The position numbers and the translations under genes are program-made. Below the pieces are notes generated by a model. The model made no database searches and had not been told where the DNA came from. It saw only the letters and a list, made by a program, of their open reading frames with translations. From Lachnospiraceae bacterium (lineage in GTDB: Bacteria > Bacillota > Clostridia > Lachnospirales > Lachnospiraceae), in the NCBI GenBank assembly GCA_015056925.1, contig SVFJ01000004.1, forward strand, positions 1-64,000: a stretch of DNA of 64,000 nucleotides. Direction: 5' to 3'. Below are positions 9,223-17,270 of the stretch, piece by piece (position 1 is the stretch's first letter; each line of letters begins with the position of its first letter).

Positions 9223-10563
9223 ATGAGTTTAGTATTCGATAATACCAAATATGAAATTAAATCTTTAGCGCATAATGGAATCCATATGATTTATCGCGCC
9301 TTCACACACATTCCCTATGCGGAAAATCCTATTGCACCGGACTGGCAATGTCTTAGTATTTACGTTCCCGAAGCATATTATGAGGAGGGAGCGTCCATCA
9401 ACGGATACACCCTTACAACAGCACCTATTTTCTTCCCAAATGCTGTGGGAGGCTATAAGCCCGGCAAGGAATGTGAACCGGAAATATGGGAAGATGGCAG
9501 AGCCAACTCTATATTCCATGCACTTGCTCACGGCTATGTGGTAGTGTCTGCGGGACTTCGCGGAAGGGGTATGCAGGATAAAGCAGGCAAATACATTGGC
9601 TGTGCACCGGCTGTCATTTGTGATTTGAAGGCAGTTGTGCGATATCTAAGATTTAATAAGGAACGCATTGCCGGAAATGTGGAGCGAATCATTTCCAATG
9701 GCACCAGTGCCGGAGGCGCTATCTCTTCTCTACTTGGTAGTACCGGAAATCATCCTGACTACGAGCCCTATTTAAAAGCCATGGGGGCTGCTGATGCCAA
9801 GGACCATATCTTTGCCGCATCCTGCTACTGCCCGATTACCAACCTTGACCATGCCGATATGGCGTATGAATGGGAATTTGCAAAATGCGGGACCAAAACA
9901 CCTGAGCGTGAATCTATTTCTAAGGAGCTACAGGCTATGTTTCCTGCCTATGTGAATGGACTTGGATTGAAGGATGAGCTTGGCAATGCTTTGACACTGA
10001 ATACAGATGGAACAGGGACTTTTGCTGACTATGTGAAGAAACAGGTGATTATGACTTGCGAGCTGGAACTTAATAAGGGGACTGACTTGTCTTCGTATGA
10101 CTGGATTACGATTGCAGACGGTAAAATTGCGGGTATTGATTTTACAAAGTATATCTTCTACCGCACTCGCATGAAGGAGGCTCCTGCCTTTGACAATATC
10201 AAGATGGGAACACCTGAAAATGAGCTGTTTGGAAATGCGGATATCTTCTATAGACACTTTACCGAGTTTGGTCTTAAGCATAGTGAAGTGAGTGGCGAGC
10301 TTGCCGAAGAGATGCAAGTTAAGATGATGAATCCAATGAACTATATTGATGATACAGATGCTACCAAGGCACAGTACTTCCGCATCCGTCATGGCGCGAT
10401 TGACAGAGATACTTCTCTTGCTATCCCTGTGATGCTGGCAACCAAGCTAAGAAATCAGGGTATCGAGACTGACCTTGCCCTTCCATGGGGTGTACCACAT
10501 GCAGGGGATTATGATTTGGATGAATTGTTTGCGTGGGTGGATAAAGTGTGTGCAGAGCCGTAG
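9223..10563 (+). CDS. Tannase-like alpha/beta hydrolase (subtype B)
   Basis: This is a likely cytoplasmic esterase of 446 residues. It carries the nucleophile motif SNGTSAGGAISS near residue 160 and a late LPWGVPHAGDYD with the probable catalytic His. The large insertion between them (about 195-400) and the overall layout resemble bacterial tannase of the Lactobacillus type, which splits galloyl esters. There is no signal peptide. GGGGGAG is 5 bases before the ATG at 9223; an ATG at 9205 lies upstream of that site. Substrate is inferred; a general ester hydrolase is the alternative. Confidence 0.7.
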   Translation: MSLVFDNTKYEIKSLAHNGIHMIYRAFTHIPYAENPIAPDWQCLSIYVPEAYYEEGASINGYTLTTAPIFFPNAVGGYKPGKECEPEIWEDGRANSIFHALAHGYVVVSAGLRGRGMQDKAGKYIGCAPAVICDLKAVVRYLRFNKERIAGNVERIISNGTSAGGAISSLLGSTGNHPDYEPYLKAMGAADAKDHIFAASCYCPITNLDHADMAYEWEFAKCGTKTPERESISKELQAMFPAYVNGLGLKDELGNALTLNTDGTGTFADYVKKQVIMTCELELNKGTDLSSYDWITIADGKIAGIDFTKYIFYRTRMKEAPAFDNIKMGTPENELFGNADIFYRHFTEFGLKHSEVSGELAEEMQVKMMNPMNYIDDTDATKAQYFRIRHGAIDRDTSLAIPVMLATKLRNQGIETDLALPWGVPHAGDYDLDELFAWVDKVCAEP

Positions 10564-10575
10564 GCTCTGCATATT

Positions 10576-10600
10576 AGCCCAACCAGCCGTTGGGCTTCAT
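10576..10600. terminator. Bidirectional hairpin terminator
   Basis: AGCCCAAC (10576-10583) pairs with GTTGGGCT (10589-10596) with a 5-base loop. It lies between the convergent esterase gene and the small gene at 10606. The T run is weak on both sides. A second hairpin GCAGAGCC/GGCTCTGC spans the esterase stop codon. Confidence 0.6.
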
Positions 10601-10605
10601 TTATA

Positions 10606-10815
10606 TCAATATTCCTTTTGAATCTCATCCACTCCATATATGGTTTTGAACAAAGCAAGGTCCTTGCCATTCTTGATGAGCATAATCTCTTCAAATTTAC
10701 CCGTGTGGATATCCTTAAAGCCTGCCACCTGTTCTCCCGTGCATATGCTACACTTTATAACGGGAATTTGATTTTCTTTGCTGTAGGATTTTTTTGGGGG
10801 CTTTTTGAAAAACAT
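10606..10815 (-). CDS. Small conserved hypothetical protein (69 aa)
   Basis: This short basic protein starts MFFKKPPKKSYSKENQIPVI and has a CSIC pair at about residues 23-26 followed by TGEQVAGFKDIHTGKFEE. The CxxC pair hints at metal or thiol chemistry, but only one pair is present. AAAGGATGATTCC gives a good ribosome binding site. I recall similar short proteins in Lachnospiraceae with no reliable function. It faces the esterase gene. Confidence 0.7.
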   Translation of the reverse strand: MFFKKPPKKSYSKENQIPVIKCSICTGEQVAGFKDIHTGKFEEIMLIKNGKDLALFKTIYGVDEIQKEY

Positions 10816-11049
10816 GGAATCATCCTTTCTTTTGCACTTGTCTGTGACATCGTATCTCTGCCAATTCTTGCAAGAGCATATTCTTCAATTTAATGCCAAT
10901 ATCCTTACTGATAAGCTTGTAGACCGTCTATCACTTTCACCTATGTTCTGTATGCATGGAAAACCAATGTCTATGGTGCCTTCAGTGAAGGAGTTTGTGT
11001 TGAGATTGGAGTAGGTTAGAAATTGCGTCATTACGCACTCGTTTTATAT
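10816..11049. other. Non-coding gap before the helicase island
   Basis: I see no supported gene in these 234 bases. A short plus-strand reading frame exists but has no ribosome binding site and no recognisable sequence. It may be decayed coding DNA at the left edge of the AT-rich accessory stretch. Confidence 0.4.
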
Positions 11050-14000
11050 CTATAGATTCTCATGCCTTTCAAGTTCCTGAATAATCTGCCGTAATAAAGT
11101 ATCTGTCATAGTTTCTGAATAGTGTAACCCATTATATGTTGGATGTAAAACAGGATATTTTCCTTTTGTTTGTAAAATAAATTGTTTCTCTATAAGCCAT
11201 TCTATGACATATTTTATATATTCACGTTTCACCTTTGATAACTTACCATATTCCACAACAAAATTAAGATTTGCTTTTTCTATTTTTTCCTGCTTTGCTC
11301 CTCTAAGAACATCAATCAATACAGTAGTGCCATAAAAATTTTTTTCACTAATATGATTTAAACATGACAATATTGTATATATCTGTTCGTTCATACTTTG
11401 TAAATCATATTTACTCTTTTTAGTACTAATCTGTCTTTTATCAATCTCTGGATAACGTTGTTCTCTTTCTACTTTCACTTTTGGAGACTCAAATACAACA
11501 TCCTTTATTTCCTCATGCAATGCTTCTTCTAACCAATCATATTTCATGAGCTTATAATACTGTATTTTTGAGATTGAGTTCTTACATCCAGTTCCACGAG
11601 TATCATAATTTGTGCATCCCAAAAATCTATCATCTTTGCCTGTTTTTTTAATAATTAGATATCCATCTTGACATTTATCACACTGCATAATAGACATTTT
11701 TCCACCAGATATATCATTCGTCATGAAACTACATAGCTCTGGCTCATTTGTACACATATACAACTTCAACCCATAAGCCTTTTTGTAACGCAACTGTAAC
11801 GGAAATCCACATAAAGGACAAGACTTTTTACCAAGTTGAATGGGTTCTTCTTCGCTCCATTCTCCTCGCAAAACAACATTTTTATAATCATGTTTTAATT
11901 CCAAAAGAAACTCTGATGGATTCTTCTCAGGTGCAATAAAGTACACCCTATTCTTAGTTCTCGTCATTGCAACATAGAAAAGTCTTCTTTCTTCTGCATA
12001 ATCAATAGAATGATCTTCCTTTATTACAAATGATAAAACTGGATCATCTTCAATTTTAGAAGGAAATCCATAGGTCTCATTACGCCCATTCACTACTATT
12101 ACATTATCATACCCTAACCCTTTAGAAGAATGTGCCGTCATAAATGTAATATCAAGCTTAGGATATTTTACTGAACGTATTTTCCCCGTCTTGGTAACAT
12201 ATTCAAATAATCCCGATTTCTCCAACTTATCTCCATCAAAACCAAATCGTCCTAATAACAATATATTACCAATCTGAGTCTTTCCTTCTCTATTACCATA
12301 CTCAAGAATCTGTTCTAGCGCCACTTCTACAGCATGTGCTATTGCATAATTAGCACCACTTCTATTATCTTCATCAGCTTTTTTCCAAGCTGAGTCATAG
12401 GTATAAATAATAACTGGATCTATTATATTCTTTGGTGAAAGCAAACGTTTTCTTAGCTGAGAAGTATTTTTTTGCACAAAATTACCCGCAATATCTATTA
12501 CTTCTTGCGAATTGCGATAAGTTTTCACAATCTTAAGTAGCTTTGCATATCCCATTTTTGCCTCAAACTGTGTAAACAACGTAATATCCGAACCACTAAA
12601 TGCATATATAGATTGCCAATCATCCCCGACTGCTATTATTTTGGCCTTAGTTGCTTCCGAAAGTGCTTTGGTTAAATCAAATCTCTGTCTTGATATATCT
12701 TGATATTCATCAACAATAATATATTTAAACCCTAAATCAATTTGATTTTCTTTTGCTTCACGCAAAATTCTTGCCGATTCATTAATCATATCTTGAAAAT
12801 CAATAGCTTTATTTTCTTCTAACCATCTTTCATATTGCAAAAAACATTCTTTACATATCGACAGGAATAATCTACTTCTAACGTTTTCTGTAGAACGATA
12901 CATTCTATCAAAGTCTTCTGCAGTGTATCCGTTGGTCTTAAAATTATTTATAAATCTGCAAATCAGAAATACTAATTTACGAATATATTTATTTTCCTCT
13001 GTAGATATTATTTTTTGTAACACTTCTTGACTTGACCTAGGATTCAATACAAAACCTGAATTCTCCAATTCCTCTTTTAAATGTTCTATTAATGTACGTT
13101 TATCTTTATATGCAGAAAATGTATACAAAAGCTTTGTGCCATGAGTACGATGAAACTGTACCTTATATTTTACTACTTTTTTGTACGTTTCTAATTGATC
13201 TTCACTATATAAAAAATTCTCCCCCTCTTCTGTTATTCCAAAATGCTCGATATATGCATTTCTATCACCTTGACTTATTAAAAAATCAGGTGTATATGGT
13301 TTTCTTGAACCTTCTAAATTGTACGGATATACTGTTTCATACTTATAATCAATATTATTTAAATATAAATAATTAGCAATTTCCACTTCTTGGTGTGACC
13401 GTAATAACTCATTTTGTATTGTCACACATTTTTTAGAACGTTTATCAATTATTTCTTCTTTTATTTCATTCAAATCACTTCTTAATGTAGCATATCCCGT
13501 CTTAGAAATCGATTGAAAGAAATCGTTTAATTCACTCCCATTAAAAGGGGCATCAAAATAAGACGCAAAAAACAAAACAAGATTATCAACAACTTTTGGA
13601 TTATGCAAAATCGTATTTTTTAAATAATCAACTATACACATATACAATTTATGATCATCTACAATATTCAAATTTTGCGATGATTGCTTATGCAAAATAG
13701 CATTCCCCGTTGAATGAAACGTAGCTATCGGACAATCAATACCTAAATCTTTATTTATTTTTTCTTTTAGTTCATTCACTGCTTTATTTGTAAATGATAT
13801 AACCAAAATCTCAGATGGATCAACATTTTTCTTGTCTACTAAATACCTCACTTTCGCTGCTACGGTTGTTGTCTTCCCTGCACCAGCACCTGCTATTACA
13901 AGAGTATAGTCTTCGTCCGACAACACCACCTGTCTCTGATCTTCATCAAGCATTATATCAGGATCCACATCTTTAAGAATATTATCCAGATATTTTTTTT

Positions 14001-14352
14001 CCTCTATCATTTTTTCAGCAATAAACTTGTTATTATACTGCTCAATCTGATTATCAATATCTTCATACTGCTGTATAGTTGTTTTAATTAGTTCTTCTGC
14101 AGCACCATTATTACGACAAAAATCCGATAATAAATTATTACTACTAAGTGTTCTTACAAACTTTACTACCTCTTCATAGTTTCTCACCAAAGACACATAT
14201 TCACTTCTTGCCACATAATGAGTCCCTGCAAAAAGATTATCCAATACTTCTCGTAATTGTAAAATATTTTTATACTCCTCTGATATGCAAATCTGAATAT
14301 TGGTTACTTCTATATTTTTTTCTTTCCCAAATATTTTTTTCCAAAAACCCAT
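11050..14352 (-). CDS. UvrD/Rep-type SF1 helicase with nuclease-like insertion, zinc ribbons and RQC domain
   Basis: This 1100-residue protein has Walker A GAGAGKTTT at about 154-163, a VDEYQD Walker B, VGDDWQSIYAFSG (motif III), FMTAHSSKGLGYDNVIV (V) and VAMTRTKNRVYF (VI). Between motifs Ia and II, near 318-372, lies a nuclease-like block with EVEIANYL, YTPDFLI and YIEHFGI, resembling PD-(D/E)xK enzymes. Two cysteine clusters follow the helicase (CPLCGF and CDKC), like topoisomerase zinc ribbons. The tail (about 985-1080) resembles the RQC winged helix. The ATG at 14352 is preferred; the site GGTGAAG is weak. A role in repair or defence is inference. Confidence 0.85.
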   Translation of the reverse strand: MGFWKKIFGKEKNIEVTNIQICISEEYKNILQLREVLDNLFAGTHYVARSEYVSLVRNYEEVVKFVRTLSSNNLLSDFCRNNGAAEELIKTTIQQYEDIDNQIEQYNNKFIAEKMIEEKKYLDNILKDVDPDIMLDEDQRQVVLSDEDYTLVIAGAGAGKTTTVAAKVRYLVDKKNVDPSEILVISFTNKAVNELKEKINKDLGIDCPIATFHSTGNAILHKQSSQNLNIVDDHKLYMCIVDYLKNTILHNPKVVDNLVLFFASYFDAPFNGSELNDFFQSISKTGYATLRSDLNEIKEEIIDKRSKKCVTIQNELLRSHQEVEIANYLYLNNIDYKYETVYPYNLEGSRKPYTPDFLISQGDRNAYIEHFGITEEGENFLYSEDQLETYKKVVKYKVQFHRTHGTKLLYTFSAYKDKRTLIEHLKEELENSGFVLNPRSSQEVLQKIISTEENKYIRKLVFLICRFINNFKTNGYTAEDFDRMYRSTENVRSRLFLSICKECFLQYERWLEENKAIDFQDMINESARILREAKENQIDLGFKYIIVDEYQDISRQRFDLTKALSEATKAKIIAVGDDWQSIYAFSGSDITLFTQFEAKMGYAKLLKIVKTYRNSQEVIDIAGNFVQKNTSQLRKRLLSPKNIIDPVIIYTYDSAWKKADEDNRSGANYAIAHAVEVALEQILEYGNREGKTQIGNILLLGRFGFDGDKLEKSGLFEYVTKTGKIRSVKYPKLDITFMTAHSSKGLGYDNVIVVNGRNETYGFPSKIEDDPVLSFVIKEDHSIDYAEERRLFYVAMTRTKNRVYFIAPEKNPSEFLLELKHDYKNVVLRGEWSEEEPIQLGKKSCPLCGFPLQLRYKKAYGLKLYMCTNEPELCSFMTNDISGGKMSIMQCDKCQDGYLIIKKTGKDDRFLGCTNYDTRGTGCKNSISKIQYYKLMKYDWLEEALHEEIKDVVFESPKVKVEREQRYPEIDKRQISTKKSKYDLQSMNEQIYTILSCLNHISEKNFYGTTVLIDVLRGAKQEKIEKANLNFVVEYGKLSKVKREYIKYVIEWLIEKQFILQTKGKYPVLHPTYNGLHYSETMTDTLLRQIIQELERHENL

Positions 14353-14488
14353 TATCTTCACCCATATAATATTATCATTTGTAGCTACTGTACATATTAT
14401 CAAAAAATTTCTCACATCTCAATGTTTTAGCACCTTTTTGCCTTAAGAATCTTGAGAACCCAAATTTCATGTTATCATTATAAATATG

Positions 14489-14524
14489 AGAAACCTCCTG
14501 CGCACCTTGCGCAAGGAGGTTTCT
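14489..14524 (-). terminator. Hairpin terminator after the 196-aa membrane protein gene
   Basis: AGAAACCTCC (14489-14498) and GGAGGTTTCT (14515-14524) form a long stem extended by TGCGC/GCGCA with one bulge. It lies downstream of the minus-strand gene ending at 14556. The T tract is interrupted, so efficiency may be modest. Confidence 0.7.
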
Positions 14525-14555
14525 TAATCATTTAAATAAAATTCCGTTAAATAGT

Positions 14556-15146
14556 TTACCTAAACACCTTATATTGATAATAAATATGCAAATCGTCCTC
14601 TCGTCTGTACTCTATTCCAGCATTTATGAAAGCTTCTTCCATTGCATCAAATATCGCAATCTTCGTTTTATTTTGCCATTCCGTCAGTGTAAATATATCT
14701 GTATCATTTGCAATCAACTCGGCTTTAGTCTCTAGAGCTGAAGCTATTGCTTCCTTATATGCTTCATAATACTCGTCGACTTCTATCTTCCTTGTTTCTT
14801 CTGCTAACGTCTGTAATTCACTTGCAGTCAAAGTATAATCAAGCTTTGCGCTATACTCTTCTAATGCAACCATAGCTCTATGAAAACCTTCACCGTTCCT
14901 ATTATAACTATATCCATAAGTCAATATTTCTTGCTCTAATACCTTAAATGCTGATTGTTCTGTACTTAAACCATTCGCATTAGCATTCGAAGTCGTACCC
15001 AGTAATCGCACTCTATCAATTATAGACGCCGCAACAACTATAATTAAAAAAAGCACCAACACAACCGCAAACTTCTTATTCTGCTTTCCTCCCTGTTGAT
15101 TTCCATAATAAGAATTCCAATTCTTTTGTACATCTGTTTCCCTCAT
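14556..15146 (-). CDS. Membrane-anchored hypothetical protein (196 aa)
   Basis: I do not recognise a family. A short hydrophilic N-terminus (MRETDVQKNWNSYYG) is followed by one strong membrane segment at about 27-45 (VVLVLFLIIVVAASII). An extracellular alpha-helical domain of about 145 residues is rich in Glu, Ala and Tyr. AGGAGA is 9 bases before the ATG at 15146; an ATG 24 bases further upstream lacks a site. It lies in the AT-rich stretch between the helicase and the HTH gene pair, with its own downstream hairpin. Confidence 0.7.
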   Translation of the reverse strand: MRETDVQKNWNSYYGNQQGGKQNKKFAVVLVLFLIIVVAASIIDRVRLLGTTSNANANGLSTEQSAFKVLEQEILTYGYSYNRNGEGFHRAMVALEEYSAKLDYTLTASELQTLAEETRKIEVDEYYEAYKEAIASALETKAELIANDTDIFTLTEWQNKTKIAIFDAMEEAFINAGIEYRREDDLHIYYQYKVFR

Positions 15147-15253
15147 ATTTTCCGTTCTCCTACTATTCATGATTGGCTCAATTGTAAAATCATTATAACT
15201 TTATGTCAATCAGTACCTTTATCTCATTATTTCCTCCCAAGTAAGTACAAATC

Positions 15254-15280
15254 TAAAAATGCTTCCACTCAGGAAGCATT
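15254..15280 (-). terminator. Terminator of the 15317-16418 gene pair
   Basis: On the minus strand AATGCTTCC (15280-15272) pairs with GGAAGCATT (15267-15259) and runs into TTTTT. It sits about 37 bases after the stop at 15317. Confidence 0.85.
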
Positions 15281-15316
15281 CTTTAGGATCTTAACATGAG
15301 TAAATAATTAATAATT

Positions 15317-15748
15317 TTACATTTTTTGAGCATAAATGCTCCACAATTTATCCCTAACATTATCAATATCTTTTTTAGTAATGTTAGCTGACAATCCATT
15401 ATTATCTATAAGCATATCTAACTCTCTATCTGTAAAAGAACAAAGTTTAACCAAAACAGAATACTGAAAATCTTTATAATAGGGCTTTATATTACCGTCA
15501 GCTAAATAAAATTTTTTTGCAACTTTTTTCATTTCAGATGCTGTTGCACTTTTTAATCCTAATTCGTTGATAAGAAATTGATTAAAAGACTTATAACCAT
15601 ATCGGCTTTCTGCTCTATTGACCATTAATAATTTAATTTCTGATAACGAATCACAAAAATGTGTACTCAATCCTGGTTTCCCCTCATTTTGCAATTTCTT
15701 AACCAGTGCTCTTACTTCTGCGGCAGAAAGCGTCATTTCACTACTCAT
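15317..15748 (-). CDS. Hypothetical DNA-binding-like protein (143 aa)
   Basis: I do not recognise this protein with certainty. It is all-helical and basic, with a central segment YKSFNQFLINELGLKSATAS followed by EMKKVAKKFYL and a C-terminal ITKKDIDNVRDKL. That pattern resembles HTH-containing plasmid or phage proteins. Its start overlaps the end of the upstream HTH gene by 8 bases, so the two are translationally coupled. A terminator follows. It could be a partner or co-regulator of that protein. Confidence 0.65.
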   Translation of the reverse strand: MSSEMTLSAAEVRALVKKLQNEGKPGLSTHFCDSLSEIKLLMVNRAESRYGYKSFNQFLINELGLKSATASEMKKVAKKFYLADGNIKPYYKDFQYSVLVKLCSFTDRELDMLIDNNGLSANITKKDIDNVRDKLWSIYAQKM

Positions 15749-16418
15749 TTATATCTACCTCCTCTTCTCCATCAAAAATGTGATGAATAATATAATATTC
15801 CGTAAATTCTTTTGTCAACATACCCAGTATATAATCATTAGGTTCAGACTTACCATAATACCAGTTTTCTATAGTTCTAACAGGTATTCCAAATTTCCTT
15901 GATATTTCTGCATGATTCATTCTTGATAGACCCGTTATCTTCTCGAAAGTAATCCATAGTCCGTAAAAGTCTACCCAATCTTCCAGTTCATCACCTTCCA
16001 TAGTATCATTGAAAAGTATATAATGAAATTCCTCATCATTTTTATATTTATTTTTTAATTCCTTCAATTTAGTTTTAGCGTCATAATATGTATCATAATA
16101 ATCTATTATTTCTCCGCTATCTATATCTTTTATTCCGAAACCATGATATATCCATCTGCATTCATAGTATCCTCCATAATTAGAATTTACTTTCTTCCCT
16201 TTTTCATCTGAATCAGCAATAATAACTTTAAGTTCTATTAACGGAATTTCTACATTTGATATAATTGATTCCCTTATTATCTTTTTGGATTTTTTTTCTT
16301 CACCAATTGTATCCCAAAGACTCTTGGCTTTATTAAGTGCTTCAACATACGAATCGCAAGAAATTATTTTTTTTGTTTTCTCTTCATTATTTGTCAGTTC
16401 TACAAACCACCTTAACAT
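15741..16418 (-). CDS. Protein with C-terminal helix-turn-helix (225 aa), probable autoregulator
   Basis: The first 160 residues are acidic and unrecognised. The C-terminus contains a clear HTH, MNHAEISRKFGIPVRTIENW followed by YYGKSEPNDYILGML, of a type seen in Xre-like and antitoxin-like proteins. AGAGG is 8 bases before the ATG at 16418; the GTG and ATG just upstream are too close to it. A promoter with an inverted repeat across its spacer lies directly upstream, suggesting self-repression. It overlaps the 143-residue gene downstream. Function as a regulator is inference. Confidence 0.72.
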   Translation of the reverse strand: MLRWFVELTNNEEKTKKIISCDSYVEALNKAKSLWDTIGEEKKSKKIIRESIISNVEIPLIELKVIIADSDEKGKKVNSNYGGYYECRWIYHGFGIKDIDSGEIIDYYDTYYDAKTKLKELKNKYKNDEEFHYILFNDTMEGDELEDWVDFYGLWITFEKITGLSRMNHAEISRKFGIPVRTIENWYYGKSEPNDYILGMLTKEFTEYYIIHHIFDGEEEVDINE

Positions 16419-16438
16419 CCTCATCACCTCTGGTTGTA

Positions 16439-16467
16439 ATTTACCACATTTTTGTGGACTATGTCAA
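16439..16467 (-). promoter_or_regulatory. Promoter with overlapping operator for the HTH gene pair
   Basis: On the minus strand TTGACA (16467-16462) and GTAAAT (16444-16439) are 17 bases apart. The perfect inverted repeat CCACA-N4-TGTGG (16444-16457) occupies most of the spacer. An ACAAAAATGT sequence occurs once in the spacer, and a CAAAAATGT copy lies just upstream of the -35. This is a typical layout for repression by a small HTH protein. Confidence 0.65.
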
Positions 16468-16601
16468 CATTTTTGTTTTTTCATTACTTGATAACATACT
16501 ACCAACCAGTAAACCACCAGTTCTATGAACCATGATTTTTGCTCTTTCAAACTCACTATGCTACTATTATCTAAATAAATTGCTCAAAGGAGATTAACTA
16601 T

Positions 16602-17165
16602 ATGAAAAAATACTTAAAAAATCCATTCGAATCTATTTTAGGAACAAGCAAGAAAAGCAAAACCACTTTTGATATTGCATGTATACTTACAAGTATCACG
16701 CTTTCTATTTTAGCTTTCAACTACGATATCTCATCTTTTGAATGCAAATGTATCTTAGGTGTCGCTACAATTTTTGCAACAACATGGATTATTTCTCATA
16801 ACAAAGAATTCTATGCCGCTATTTTTTTTGCTGAAATATACTACTTATTACTTCTTTGCTCATTACTATTTTTTTGTATTGACTTATACCTATCTCTTAG
16901 TTATCTCAATAACTATGGGAAATTAATATGCATATTATTAATAAGTTTTTCTGTTTTTATCGGTTCCATTTATTTAATTTCAAGATTACGTATCATCATC
17001 TCACTAATACATAAGATATTTAAAACATCAACAATACGCCTTACACATTCTATCAGATTATTCATTAATAAATTAGGCACGCTAATCAAAAATATTACTA
17101 TGTTATTTCTTTCAATTAACGAACTCTTAATTGCCATCAAAACAATCAAGAAAAACATTTCCTAG
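16602..17165 (+). CDS. Hypothetical membrane protein (187 aa)
   Basis: I do not recognise a family. The protein is AT-rich in codon use and hydrophobic. It has probably four membrane segments, at about 23-43, 48-65, 70-97 and 106-128, followed by a basic amphipathic tail of about 60 residues. AAAGGAG is 8 bases before the ATG. It is divergent from the HTH gene and shares the AT-rich accessory stretch. Confidence 0.65.
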   Translation: MKKYLKNPFESILGTSKKSKTTFDIACILTSITLSILAFNYDISSFECKCILGVATIFATTWIISHNKEFYAAIFFAEIYYLLLLCSLLFFCIDLYLSLSYLNNYGKLICILLISFSVFIGSIYLISRLRIIISLIHKIFKTSTIRLTHSIRLFINKLGTLIKNITMLFLSINELLIAIKTIKKNIS

Positions 17166-17217
17166 CACCAAATATCTGAAATAACAATCACCACCCCAAA
17201 CTTCTCTTTACAATAAT

Positions 17218-17249
17218 AGTACCCACACCACAAATGCGGTGCGGGTACT
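17218..17249. terminator. Bidirectional hairpin between convergent genes
   Basis: AGTACCCACACC and GGTGCGGGTACT form a 12-position stem with one mismatch. It lies between the membrane protein gene and the end of the GH127 gene. Neither side has a long T run. Confidence 0.65.
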
Positions 17250-17270
17250 TCCACTTGTTTTATTCTCTTT

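Noticed and set aside
10805-11014. Plus-strand frame of 69 codons next to the helicase gene
   Set aside because: No ribosome binding site, no recognisable domain, and it begins antisense to the small gene at 10606. It may be decayed DNA.
16970-17158. Minus-strand frame inside the 187-aa membrane protein gene
   Set aside because: It is an antisense shadow of the plus-strand gene, which has AAAGGAG and a long hydrophobic pattern.
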